Shown piece after piece: positions 24,645 to 33,128 of a DNA stretch of 42,890 bases. Origin of the DNA: Bacteriovorax sp. (GTDB lineage: Bacteria; Bdellovibrionota; Bacteriovoracia; Bacteriovoracales; Bacteriovoracaceae); assembly GCA_018060625.1 (NCBI GenBank), contig JAGOVS010000008.1, positions 1-42,890 of the forward strand. The letters are read 5' to 3'. The notes beneath the pieces were generated by a model, which ran no database searches, had not been told where the DNA came from, and saw only the letters and a program-made list of their open reading frames with translations. The position numbers were made by a program, and so were the translations under genes. How positions within the stretch are numbered: the first letter of the stretch is position 1; every line of letters begins with the position of its first letter.

Positions 24645-27600
24645 ATGAAATTAACAACGCTTTTTCTCTTTTCCTTGTCCTTACTCTGTGCCTTTGTTTC
24701 CCAAATAAGTCTCACTATAGCTGGAGAAATACCTGGTTATATTGGACAGCAAAGCTTTCGGCTCGATGAGGATCAGCGCCTTTTTGAGCTTGGACGACGA
24801 GCAGATGAGGCCAAACGTGATTTAGTCAAAATTGATGAAGTTAAAGCGCAAATGAGTGAGCAAGTCCGAATTCATACCGAATCTAGAGATGCCATTTTAA
24901 ATCGCATGAATACTTTGCAAGGAAAAATTGAAGGAGCAAAGAGCACCAAGGTGTCTCAATTGGCCAAACTAGAAGAGTTAAAGAAGGCTCCAGATACTAA
25001 TAAAGAACAAATTGATCTCATCCAAGCTCAGTTACTTGAATTAGAAAAAATGATTTTAGAGACTTCAAAACTTGCAGGGGCCACAAAACTTGATTTGGCC
25101 AATCAAAACATTCGTCTTGATCAGGCCCTGCATTCTTTAGAAATTGTTGCTCAAAACTCAGGGAATGCGCAATCTCGATTACAAAGTATCGCCCGAGAAA
25201 GAGAGCTTTACCGCCAAGGACTGATTGGGGCCCTCTTAGTGATTAATGCTGAAGGGGCCAACCGAGGACAAGTTGATGGTGCTAATGATGGAGCAGGCCT
25301 TGCTGGTAAATTGGGGCAAGACATAGGATCGCGCGATGGAGAAGCAGACGGTTATACCCAAGGAACGATCGAGGGACAAAATCGCTCGTATCGACGTGGG
25401 GCCGATAAAGGTCAAAGAGATGGGGCTGAAAGAGCGAGAAGCCTAGGTCTTAGAGATGGGACTCAAGAAGGAATAGATAAAGGAAATACCTCTGCTGGAG
25501 TTCGTGAAGGAATGACGGCCGGAAATAAGCGAGGAGATGAGAGTAACGCTGCTGTTGTGGGCGTGGAGCTAGGAAAAAAAGCGGGACTCTCTCGAGCTGA
25601 AACGACTGGATCAGTTGATGGAAATAATAAAGGGGAAAGTGAAACGGTTCAAAAATTTGAATCAGGAGATTTAAAATCAGTCATTATAAATGGAGCTTTT
25701 ATTGGATCTTTTTCCAGACGTTCTCCGGAGTATCCTGGGGATTTTAATGGCCCGTCTTTTAATCCTAGAACTTTTAATAACAGAGAATTGATGAAGAGAG
25801 CGTATACAGATGGCTATACTGCCAAGTATCGTCAAATGACTCGATATGAGTATCTTCGTCAAATAGATTCTTATTATAACTCTGCCTATGACAATCGTTT
25901 TGCCAGCACGTTTGATACACTTGCCAATAGAGAGTTTGCTGATTACTACGATCGTGGAAGAATAGAGGCCGATGCTAGAGCGTTTGGCCATGACTATCCC
26001 ATTGCTAAGGCCGCTGCTTTAAGGATCGCATTTGAAGAAACAAATGAAAAACCAATTCGTTCGTCAGAGCAATACGTTCAATCCTTTAAGAGTTCAGAGT
26101 TAGAGGCATTCAATACAAGATATGCGCAAATAAAAAATGCTCATTTTGATCGCACGGAGCTTGAGACGTTTCAAAATAACATAGGGGCCCAAACAGAAAA
26201 ATACCGTCAAAAACGCATTGGAGAGGTAAGTACTGTTTATACTAAAAATGCGGTTCTCTCGTTTGTCGATTCAGAAATGTTGGATGCAGGGATTAATGGT
26301 ATTGCCAAAGGTGATGGGATTTACCAGCCTTCTGAGGCCACTTTACACTCTGTTACTTTAAGAAATTTCGGAATGATGCCCGCTCAAGAAGTCTCACTTC
26401 AATTAGATAATGGGTCAGTGATCAAGTTGCCTGAAATTCCAGCGAGAAGTTTAGTGACAATTAAAGGCGCAGGACTTTCAAAGATTGCCGATTCTGCGGC
26501 CATTGGCTCAACGGCGAGAATATCGTTAAAAGTATTATCAAAATTAACAAGTAATGATGTTGTTGAAGCGGCCCATTTTGATTCAATTGGCGGAGGCATT
26601 TTAAAAAATGCTGATAAAAAAGCAGTAAGGGTTGATTATCCACTTACTCTTTCAGGTCTTGCTTTAAATTCACAACTTCTTCAAGGGGTCTCCAATAAAT
26701 TAAGTCTAACGGTGTCGAACCAATCTAAACGTCCATATAAGGGGGATCTAAAAGTTGACGTGAGTGTAAATTCAGAATCCCTTATACTCAAAAAATTGTT
26801 TTCAACTTTAGCAAGTGTTGAGAGCTCTGCTCAATTAAGTGATGCTGAAGTCCTTGTTACCGATGAGGCCGACTTATATCGCACTCTTAATTTCTCGGCC
26901 AGCATTTCTCAAAATGGTGTCACTCTAGGGGTCTTAAGCTCTGATATGCAAACAATGGCCAAAGCAGCTTATAGTGACAAGGTTAAAAGACCGGTTCTCG
27001 TTGCAAATTCAGATAAAGATTTAATTCAATTAAAAGATGCTCTTGATGTCTTGGGCGGAGTGAAAAATGCTTCAGTTCTCGATTTAAGTCTTGCCTCGCA
27101 AAATGCCAATGTTCTTGCTAATGGATTGAATCAAAAAGTTCTTCTCATTGTTGATGACCGCAAAGGATCTAATATTAATTCGCTTAATCCATTAATGACA
27201 AAATCAAAAAGTTCTACTTTTGTTTTTATTGATGAATATGCTTCTGGCCTAGAAAATGCCTTGAATTTAGCTGCCACGAAAGACGCTCAGAAATTACGTT
27301 GGGGCAAAAAATTAGTGGCCTTTACGAATCCTCATCGCGCTTTGGGTGTCGAGAAATCGTCGGCCCTTATTCAATCTTCACTTAGAAGTTTCTCTAAGGA
27401 TTTAACACTTGCCTCTGATCTTACGATGTCGGCCAATGATCTCATCGCGAGATTTAAGTCTACTGTAAACCGCGAGAGTTTCTTTACTCCTAATGACGCC
27501 ATTAAGATGTACTCACTTAAGGCCATGGCCGAAGTTATGTGTCTTAATAAAGCTTATGATGAATCAGGTGGGATTTTCACTCGTAATAAAAAATGGGCCC

Positions 27601-27923
27601 AAATCATTAGCGATGATGAAACTCTTTTCATCAATGTTCTAAAAGCGGCCAGCAAAGGGTCTGTTAATGAAGAAAAATTGAGTGTTGTGCTTCCAGCAAT
27701 CGCGATGAAAGATACTTTGTCGAATGCCATGAATGATGAAGATCGCATTTCTCATGACATTAAGCGCGAAATTCAAAAGACGACTAATAAAGTTTTAAGT
27801 AATATGGAAGAGGGTTTCAATAAAAGTTTGAAATCTTTTAATCGAGACCTGTATAATAAGGTTTATGAAAAAGTTTCTATCCATCGTCCATTCCCAATTG
27901 ATTCTTCAGACTCAGATAATTAA
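24645..27923 (+). CDS. Large exported protein with coiled coil and GX3 repeats, unknown function
   Basis: The 1092-residue protein is not recognised. It has a signal peptide (about residues 1-26) and a Gln/Glu/Lys coiled coil (about 45-190). At 204-330 there is a tract in which Gly recurs every fourth residue (GANRGQVDGANDG, GEADGYTQGTIEGQ, GTQEGIDKG). A Tyr/Arg-rich part follows (380-450), then beta-rich segments (about 560-760) that look like Ig- or CARDB-type modules (EATLHSVTLRNFGMMPAQEVSLQL, NKLSLTVSNQSKRPYKGDL). The C-terminal half is alpha/beta (VLLIVDDRKG, STFVFIDEYASGLE). A perfect terminator follows its stop codon. A surface or periplasmic structural role is a guess. Confidence 0.8.
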   Translation: MKLTTLFLFSLSLLCAFVSQISLTIAGEIPGYIGQQSFRLDEDQRLFELGRRADEAKRDLVKIDEVKAQMSEQVRIHTESRDAILNRMNTLQGKIEGAKSTKVSQLAKLEELKKAPDTNKEQIDLIQAQLLELEKMILETSKLAGATKLDLANQNIRLDQALHSLEIVAQNSGNAQSRLQSIARERELYRQGLIGALLVINAEGANRGQVDGANDGAGLAGKLGQDIGSRDGEADGYTQGTIEGQNRSYRRGADKGQRDGAERARSLGLRDGTQEGIDKGNTSAGVREGMTAGNKRGDESNAAVVGVELGKKAGLSRAETTGSVDGNNKGESETVQKFESGDLKSVIINGAFIGSFSRRSPEYPGDFNGPSFNPRTFNNRELMKRAYTDGYTAKYRQMTRYEYLRQIDSYYNSAYDNRFASTFDTLANREFADYYDRGRIEADARAFGHDYPIAKAAALRIAFEETNEKPIRSSEQYVQSFKSSELEAFNTRYAQIKNAHFDRTELETFQNNIGAQTEKYRQKRIGEVSTVYTKNAVLSFVDSEMLDAGINGIAKGDGIYQPSEATLHSVTLRNFGMMPAQEVSLQLDNGSVIKLPEIPARSLVTIKGAGLSKIADSAAIGSTARISLKVLSKLTSNDVVEAAHFDSIGGGILKNADKKAVRVDYPLTLSGLALNSQLLQGVSNKLSLTVSNQSKRPYKGDLKVDVSVNSESLILKKLFSTLASVESSAQLSDAEVLVTDEADLYRTLNFSASISQNGVTLGVLSSDMQTMAKAAYSDKVKRPVLVANSDKDLIQLKDALDVLGGVKNASVLDLSLASQNANVLANGLNQKVLLIVDDRKGSNINSLNPLMTKSKSSTFVFIDEYASGLENALNLAATKDAQKLRWGKKLVAFTNPHRALGVEKSSALIQSSLRSFSKDLTLASDLTMSANDLIARFKSTVNRESFFTPNDAIKMYSLKAMAEVMCLNKAYDESGGIFTRNKKWAQIISDDETLFINVLKAASKGSVNEEKLSVVLPAIAMKDTLSNAMNDEDRISHDIKREIQKTTNKVLSNMEEGFNKSLKSFNRDLYNKVYEKVSIHRPFPIDSSDSDN

Positions 27924-28680
27924 ATCTCTAAAGCTGCTGTTCTTCATTTTAGGAACAGCAGCTTTTTTTTCTCCTCCAACACTTTTTACTGAAATAAAAA
28001 TGGCCGTCGTAGATACAGGTTTTTGTCCAAATCAGTTAAAGCAAAAAATGAGAATTGAATCTGTTATTGATCTAACTAAAAGTGTCGTGCTTGATTGCTC
28101 AAAGGTTGATCCAAAAAATCCTCGAATGCATGGTCAACTTGTTCTCGAAGAGTTTCTGCAATACTTAGATCTAGAAAAGCATTCAGTGCATCTTTACCCC
28201 CTTATCGTCTTTGATAAAGATGGCCTGCAAAAAAAAGACTATTGGACCTCGGCGATTGCATGGATTAAAAAAAATAAAATTGATTTTGTTTTGAGTGCCT
28301 CAGGGCTGATCACTAATGAAAAAATTCAAAAGGAATTGCCGGGTATTTGGTTTGTCCCTTCTGGCAGACTTGCTCCTGGTATAAAAGAAGACACATCACT
28401 GTTTCCACAGAACCTTGCTCCTTTAGAAAATCTTTTTCTCATCGGAGATTTTTATGACGGTCGTGAAATACTCTATGATCAGGCCCTGCTTTATAAGGAC
28501 AAGATTGATTATTATTTTTCTTCAGGTATAAAGGGTTTTCAAGGGACTTCTAGGGCCGTGGCCCATGCAGCGGCAAGGGCAATAAATTTATGTCCATTGG
28601 CCAATATGCGCGAGTGTTTAAAAAAAGGGCGACAAGAAAAAAAAGATCAAGTCAGTCAAAAAGTATTTTATAGCTATTAA
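27865..28680 (+). CDS. Small exported subtilisin-like (S8) peptidase, divergent
   Basis: The 271-residue protein shows a minimal subtilase triad in the right order: Asp50 in MAVVDTGFC, His89 in RMHGQLVLEEFLQY and Ser229 in GFQGTSRAVAHAAARA. Between them, AIAWIKKNKIDFVLSASG matches the helix and strand before the oxyanion site. It is small for the family and the His motif is altered (HGQLV rather than HGTxVA). Starting at 27865 (AAGG seven bases upstream) gives a basic N-terminus and a hydrophobic core (LLFFILGTAAFF), i.e. a signal peptide, and overlaps the previous gene by 59 bases. A start at 28000 would leave no signal peptide and no ribosome site. Confidence 0.7.
   Translation: MKKFLSIVHSQLILQTQIIKSLKLLFFILGTAAFFSPPTLFTEIKMAVVDTGFCPNQLKQKMRIESVIDLTKSVVLDCSKVDPKNPRMHGQLVLEEFLQYLDLEKHSVHLYPLIVFDKDGLQKKDYWTSAIAWIKKNKIDFVLSASGLITNEKIQKELPGIWFVPSGRLAPGIKEDTSLFPQNLAPLENLFLIGDFYDGREILYDQALLYKDKIDYYFSSGIKGFQGTSRAVAHAAARAINLCPLANMRECLKKGRQEKKDQVSQKVFYSY
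27930..27970 (+). terminator. Perfect intrinsic terminator inside the next gene's signal-peptide codons
   Basis: The arms AAAGCTGCTGTTC (27930-27942) and GAACAGCAGCTTT (27953-27965) form a perfect 13-bp stem with a ten-base loop, followed directly by more T to 27970. It starts seven bases after the stop of the large exported protein. It also lies within the open reading frame of the subtilase gene, where it encodes hydrophobic signal-peptide residues. Confidence 0.92.
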
Positions 28681-28695
28681 GCAGGATCAAGCTTC

Positions 28696-30048
28696 ATGAA
28701 AGAGTCAGTCTCAGCAGTTTTTGTAACTAAATCTTCAGTGTTTTTTATTAAACGCCAAAACTATTTACCAGTTTTTCCTGGGTATTATGCAACACCTGGT
28801 GGAAAGGTAGATAAGACAGATGGGGAAGAGAAGCTCTCTGAAGATCTCTGGCCAACAACTATTCGGCCTCAAATTCTTCATGCGCTTATCAGAGAAGTGA
28901 GAGAAGAGTTAAATTATGATTTATTAGAAGGAATTAAAAAAGGAGAAGTTCTCTCCATTGATGATATCGGTGTGGCGATCACTCCAGAATTTAATCCTTA
29001 TCGATTTAAAAATTATTATTTTAAGATTACCCTAACTCATGAAATTGATTTTGATATCGATGTTAATGAAGCGGAGTTTGGAGAGTGGAATTTACCGGTT
29101 AATCTTCACAATAAATACAAGGAAGGACATGTCCTTGCTGTTCCTCCGGCCATTACTCTTCTTAAAACTTTTAGTGAAAATTTAGGACATCACTCCCCAA
29201 TTAATATGAGCTTACCTCATGACCCGGAAATGGAAGTCCCGATGATTGAATCCATTCATGGAGTACGTCAGTTTTTGCCTCTTTCGAATACATTTCCCCC
29301 GGCCAACCGAACCAATGCTTTTATCATTGGCGATGGCCTGGATGAATCATCTCCTAAGTACCTTGTCGATCCTTCTCCAAAAGATGAGGTCGAATTAAAT
29401 AAATTTCTAAAATCAGTTAATAAGATTGGTTTTGAGGCCATTTTTCTTACTCATCAGCATCCAGATCATTATCAGTATTCCGCTGAAATTGCTCGCCAGT
29501 ATAAAGTCGGAATAGAGCTATCAGAGTACACTCTAAAAAATATTTTAGAGCGAAATGGAAAAGATTATTTTGAGGGCATCAGCTTAACGATAAGAAAAGA
29601 AGGTGATGTCATAACGAAGAGTTTAGGTAAGAAAGTTTCAGTTTACGAAGTGCCAGGTCACGATGAAGGTCAATTGGCGCTTGCTCCCGAAGGATTGAAT
29701 TGGTTTTTAGTAGGGGATCTTATTCAGACTATCGGGACAGTTGTGATTCAGGCCCCTGAAGGGGATATGAAAAAATATTTTGCTACTCTCGAGCGAGTGA
29801 TCGCTTTGAATCCTAAAAATATTATTCCAAGCCATGGGATTATTATTGGGGGGATTCATAAATTGCAAGAGACTCTCAAGCACCGAATAATGCGAGAAGA
29901 GCAGATTTTAGCGATGGTGAAAGAGGGAAAAGGTTTGCATGAGATCGTGTCAATTATTTATGCCGGACTTGCTGAGAGCTTGATTCCTTATGCCGAGAGG
30001 ACTGTTGAAGCGCATTTAAAGAAATTGAAAGAGGAATGCAGGATTTAA
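28696..30048 (+). CDS. Nudix hydrolase fused to LACTB2-like metallo-beta-lactamase-fold domain
   Basis: The 450-residue cytoplasmic protein has an N-terminal Nudix domain (about 1-165): [10 protein letters not shown] followed, after an insertion of about 20 residues, by [12 protein letters not shown], the helix with the metal-binding glutamates. The C-terminal part (190-450) is a metallo-beta-lactamase-fold hydrolase: THQHPDHY (metal motif HxHxDH), [17 protein letters not shown] and PSHGIIIGG. It ends with a winged-helix-like tail ([16 protein letters not shown]) as in LACTB2-type endoribonucleases. A coupled role in nucleotide and RNA clean-up or in CoA-ester hydrolysis is possible; the substrate is unknown. 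It lies 15 bases after the subtilase gene. Confidence 0.85.
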   Translation: MKESVSAVFVTKSSVFFIKRQNYLPVFPGYYATPGGKVDKTDGEEKLSEDLWPTTIRPQILHALIREVREELNYDLLEGIKKGEVLSIDDIGVAITPEFNPYRFKNYYFKITLTHEIDFDIDVNEAEFGEWNLPVNLHNKYKEGHVLAVPPAITLLKTFSENLGHHSPINMSLPHDPEMEVPMIESIHGVRQFLPLSNTFPPANRTNAFIIGDGLDESSPKYLVDPSPKDEVELNKFLKSVNKIGFEAIFLTHQHPDHYQYSAEIARQYKVGIELSEYTLKNILERNGKDYFEGISLTIRKEGDVITKSLGKKVSVYEVPGHDEGQLALAPEGLNWFLVGDLIQTIGTVVIQAPEGDMKKYFATLERVIALNPKNIIPSHGIIIGGIHKLQETLKHRIMREEQILAMVKEGKGLHEIVSIIYAGLAESLIPYAERTVEAHLKKLKEECRI

Positions 30049-30400
30049 TTATTAATTTTTATTTTAGGAAGTAAGTTTTCTACATTCAAAATAAGAGCAG
30101 GCACTTCATTTTGAACAACTTTCAAAATTTGACTTGCACTTGCGCTTTCATATTGATGAATTAAAACATCTCTAAGTCCAGCAATTTTTTTCCATGGAAC
30201 GTTTGGGTTATCATCCCTGAATTTTGTCGGAATTCTTTTAGCAGCTTCGCCAATTATCATTAACTGATGTTGTACGGCAAATAAGGTTTTCTGTCATTTT
30301 CAAATTGATTGAGGGTCATTCTATCAACAAATTGCAAAATATTTTTAGCGGCCATTAAAATATCAAAAAGGGATGTTTGTGGATCACGCGGCTTCGTCAT
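30045..30400 (-). pseudogene. hepT: HepT-family toxin (type VII TA), frameshifted
   Basis: Two overlapping frames together make one HepT/DUF86 protein. The first part (MTKPRDPQTSLFDILMAAKN ... FENDRK) runs out of frame at an A4 run (plus strand TTTT, 30288-30291) and stops soon after. One extra A would restore the frame, giving [20 protein letters not shown] and then the active-site motif [10 protein letters not shown] (Rx4H). HepT is an HEPN RNase toxin normally neutralised by MntA. The loss of one base removes the RNase motif from the product, so the toxin is probably dead. A sequencing error or slippage at the A-run is the alternative. The start overlaps mntA by 17 bases. Confidence 0.82.
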
Positions 30401-30710
30401 AAATGACCTTGAAATTTTCGAGAATTTCTTTTTTGCGATATGGGTTTTTACTTTTCTCAATAGACTCTTTATTTACAATATCAACTTTTCGCTGATACAA
30501 ATTTTCTAGTTCTTCTTTCATTTTAATCATGTCAAATAAGCTTATATTATTGCCATTAATAAAAGAAACGAGAATATCAATATCACTTTCAATTGGATTA
30601 AAGTCGTCTCTTAAAATTGATCCAAAGAGTGCAAACTCTTTTATTTTCCATTTAAGGCAAAAATCTCTAACTTTATGAAGTGAAATTTCTATTGGCAAAT
30701 TTTGATTCAT
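30384..30710 (-). CDS. mntA: MntA-type minimal nucleotidyltransferase antitoxin
   Basis: The 108-residue protein is a minimal nucleotidyltransferase. The motif ALFGSILRDDFNPIESDIDILVSF contains the GSxxR loop and the paired acidic residues (SDIDI) that bind metal and ATP. In type VII toxin-antitoxin systems this enzyme adds AMP units to HepT and so silences it. I chose the ATG at 30710, preceded by GAGAGGGG, over an upstream in-frame ATG without a ribosome site. Its partner gene follows with a 17-base overlap but is frameshifted, which leaves this antitoxin as an orphan. GGCC is scarce in the pair, unlike in the housekeeping genes. Confidence 0.9.
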   Translation of the reverse strand: MNQNLPIEISLHKVRDFCLKWKIKEFALFGSILRDDFNPIESDIDILVSFINGNNISLFDMIKMKEELENLYQRKVDIVNKESIEKSKNPYRKKEILENFKVIYDEAA

Positions 30711-30994
30711 AAAACGGCCCCTCTCTTTTTTAACTGACCAAAAGTAGTATATCACATGAGATGAAAAAAATAAGAAGTGCTTCAGGTATTTATTTGATCA
30801 CATTTATTTATGAATAAAAGTTTTCAAAATTTTGGAGTTGATCTGCATGAATTTAATTTGTTTTTTCTCTTTTTGCGGTGAGGTTAAAGTTATTAGAAGT
30901 GTGAGTTTTTGTCATTTTTTAACTTAAAAGACAGTAAAAACATATAGATACGAATTTAATCGGTATTAGCTCTAACTTATGTTTCGAAAAAATG

Positions 30995-31849
30995 TTAGGA
31001 CAAAAAATGAGCGCAGTTTTTCTGCAATTCTTGAAGGACTCGTGACATCACCTTTGAGAAATATGGCCTATCATAGTAGTGCATTGTCACGGGACGAACA
31101 TATTTTTTATATCCTTCTTTGATAGTGACAGCTTTGTTTTGAGCAATAAGATGTTTACTCATTACGGCCATTCCAAGTCCTTTTTCTACTCCATCAATAA
31201 TTCCATAAACATCACCCATGAATGAGCGTCTTAATATCTTAGGAGATCGAGATTGGTGACGGAAAAATTCTTCAGTCGCATTATCTTCTGGCCCATGGTC
31301 TAAGTAAATATCAGTTGCAGATGGGAATTTAGTGCTCTCGATAACGACAAACTTTTCATGTCCACATTGATGGTTTATGATTCCATTTTTTTCCCAGAGA
31401 TAATCTGTAAAAATAATATCTGCCTTGGCCGTTTTTAAAATATTGGGAAGTTCCCCCATCTCATAAGATTGAAAAGAAATCTGAATTTTTGGATTTTTTC
31501 TTAAAAAAGGAGAAAGTGCCGGGATAATGACTGATCTCATAACTGAGGAGTAACCGGCCAGGTTAATGGTTCCGGCCAATTCTACGGAGGAGCTTTTAAA
31601 ATCATTTAAAAATTCTTCTTCAAGCTTTTGGTTAAGAAGAGCAAATTGCAGCAACTTCTCACCCCGTTCAGTCAGCTTAAGTCCTCGTGCTTCACGAATA
31701 AAAAGGGTGGTCTCTAAGGCATCTTCTAAAAGCGCAATTCTTTGAGAGAGAGCTGATTGAGTAATACCCAGCTCTTTGGCCGCTGCCGTAATGTTTAGTA
31801 TAGAGGCCGTTTTGATGAAGGCGCTAAGACCAGTATTAGATATTTCCAT
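30995..31849 (-). CDS. LysR-family transcriptional regulator
   Basis: The protein of about 284 residues has an N-terminal winged helix-turn-helix (FIKTASILNITAAAKELG, then ITQSALSQRIALLEDALE) and a two-lobed effector-binding domain from about residue 90 (GTINLAGYSSVMRSVIIPAL). LysR proteins usually control the divergent neighbour and bind a small molecule. Here the neighbour is an exported protein followed by a di-heme cytochrome, and a perfect dyad lies in the gap. Starts at 31849, 31855 and 31876 are all possible; none has a clear ribosome site. The effector cannot be predicted. Confidence 0.92.
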   Translation of the reverse strand: MEISNTGLSAFIKTASILNITAAAKELGITQSALSQRIALLEDALETTLFIREARGLKLTERGEKLLQFALLNQKLEEEFLNDFKSSSVELAGTINLAGYSSVMRSVIIPALSPFLRKNPKIQISFQSYEMGELPNILKTAKADIIFTDYLWEKNGIINHQCGHEKFVVIESTKFPSATDIYLDHGPEDNATEEFFRHQSRSPKILRRSFMGDVYGIIDGVEKGLGMAVMSKHLIAQNKAVTIKEGYKKYVRPVTMHYYDRPYFSKVMSRVLQELQKNCAHFLS

Positions 31850-31924
31850 AGACATTAAATATATTAATGGATGCATTAAAACAATTAATTTTTATAATAT
31901 CTTGTTTTTTGTTAAAAAATACTC

Positions 31925-31938
31925 ACTCGAGATCGAGT
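31925..31938. promoter_or_regulatory. Perfect 14-bp dyad, candidate LysR operator
   Basis: ACTCGA-GA-TCGAGT is a perfect inverted repeat with a two-base centre. It lies between the LysR gene and the exported-protein gene, 20 bases before the latter's ATG and just before its ribosome site (GGAGG, 31950-31954). Binding by the LysR protein is inferred from position only. Confidence 0.45.
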
Positions 31939-31958
31939 CATTTATTTTTGGAGGTATT

Positions 31959-32342
31959 ATGAAAAAGTTATTGGGAATTGTAAGCATGTTACTGGTTTTT
32001 GGTGGCCCTGCTCAGGCAGATGTTCTTGGCCCAGATCTCATTTGCACTGGTGATAATGGAGAAGCTTTGACAGTTAATTTATTTCAGACACGTACGGAGA
32101 CTGTTTTCGTAAATGCAATTTTGAAAGAGGATAATCTGTCTCAAAATCTTACAGGATCAACAAAACGTGGTCTGACTGAATATCAAATGGATGATTTAAA
32201 TGGTGAGAAAGTTTCCCTATCCATAAAAAGAGTTTTTGACCATGGAGGGCGTTGCGGACGTTGTTCTCCTTCAATCAATATAGAAACATATGCCAAACTT
32301 ATAATTGGACCTGAAGTGAAAACTTTTAATTGTAATTTATGA
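31959..32342 (+). CDS. Small exported protein, unknown function
   Basis: The 127-residue protein has a signal peptide (cleavage after GPAQA, residue 20) and four cysteines in the mature part (LICTG, GRCGRCSP, FNCNL), so disulfides or metal binding are possible. No family is recognised. The ATG at 31959 follows a strong GGAGG; an upstream in-frame start would add a tail without signal character. Its stop overlaps the cytochrome start (ATGA), so the two are co-translated, and it is divergent from the LysR gene. Confidence 0.78.
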   Translation: MKKLLGIVSMLLVFGGPAQADVLGPDLICTGDNGEALTVNLFQTRTETVFVNAILKEDNLSQNLTGSTKRGLTEYQMDDLNGEKVSLSIKRVFDHGGRCGRCSPSINIETYAKLIIGPEVKTFNCNL

Positions 32343-33076
32343 TGAAAATATTTATTTTAAAAATTATTATCTGCATTGGCCTACTTTTTACGGTAGGCCT
32401 TTGTTTTCTCCTCAATTCTCAAGAAATTTCTATTGAATCAAAAGAATCTAAGACAATGAATCTTAAACCCGTCTTCAATAAAATAAAATGGATTGTCTCT
32501 AAAGACCAGGATGTATGGATGATGAATCAAAGTCACCACGGCAGTGATGCCGACAAAATAAAATGGGAGAGGATTGCTATCGTTATCGATAAAACCAAAA
32601 CTCCTTTTCAGGCAAGTTACTATCAATTTCAGCCTGGTGATTTAGAATGGAGTCCTAAACTTTTAAAAAGTCGAAAAACTTATAGAGCTAGTTGTTTTCT
32701 TTGTCATAACAATGGTCCACGTGCCATTCGTCCTCAAAACAATTCAGTTTCATTAAAAGAAGTATTAATCATTGCCGTTTGGAATTTAAGAATTAAGACT
32801 TACGGGCGCATTGTTTATAATCCAATTCATGATCAAGAGGATAAGGCATCCGGAGTTGTCTTTCGCCATCATGAAAAAGGCGATAACGATACTTTACAAG
32901 TAAAAACCTGCATGACTTGTCATAAAGAATCGGGGTTCTTTGCCCGTGGATTACTTTCACGACAGCAGCGTGGAACAATTAAGCATCTAGTTGAAAATGA
33001 ACAAATGCCTCCGAAAGGTTTCAGTCTTAACGAAAATGAAAAAAAGGAGTTACGTAACTTTTTAAGGGGATTTTAA
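32339..33076 (+). CDS. Membrane-anchored di-heme c-type cytochrome, putative
   Basis: The 245-residue protein has one N-terminal membrane helix (about 4-25) and two heme c motifs, CFLCH (119-123) and CMTCH (191-195). Met223 in ENEQMPPKGFSL sits where a class I cytochrome places its axial Met after the second heme. It should be exposed in the periplasm and carry electrons or sense redox state. It overlaps the upstream exported-protein gene by four bases. No oxidase or peroxidase genes are adjacent, so its partner is unknown. Confidence 0.83.
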   Translation: MMKIFILKIIICIGLLFTVGLCFLLNSQEISIESKESKTMNLKPVFNKIKWIVSKDQDVWMMNQSHHGSDADKIKWERIAIVIDKTKTPFQASYYQFQPGDLEWSPKLLKSRKTYRASCFLCHNNGPRAIRPQNNSVSLKEVLIIAVWNLRIKTYGRIVYNPIHDQEDKASGVVFRHHEKGDNDTLQVKTCMTCHKESGFFARGLLSRQQRGTIKHLVENEQMPPKGFSLNENEKKELRNFLRGF

Positions 33077-33128
33077 GAATCATATTATCTGGAATATCAA
33101 ATATCTTCTTAATCATCTCTCTAAAATT

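Noticed and set aside
30850-30930. A 26-codon open frame with a weak GGAG upstream, between mntA and the LysR gene
   Set aside because: Too short, Phe-rich and without any recognisable feature; chance in AT-rich sequence is likely.
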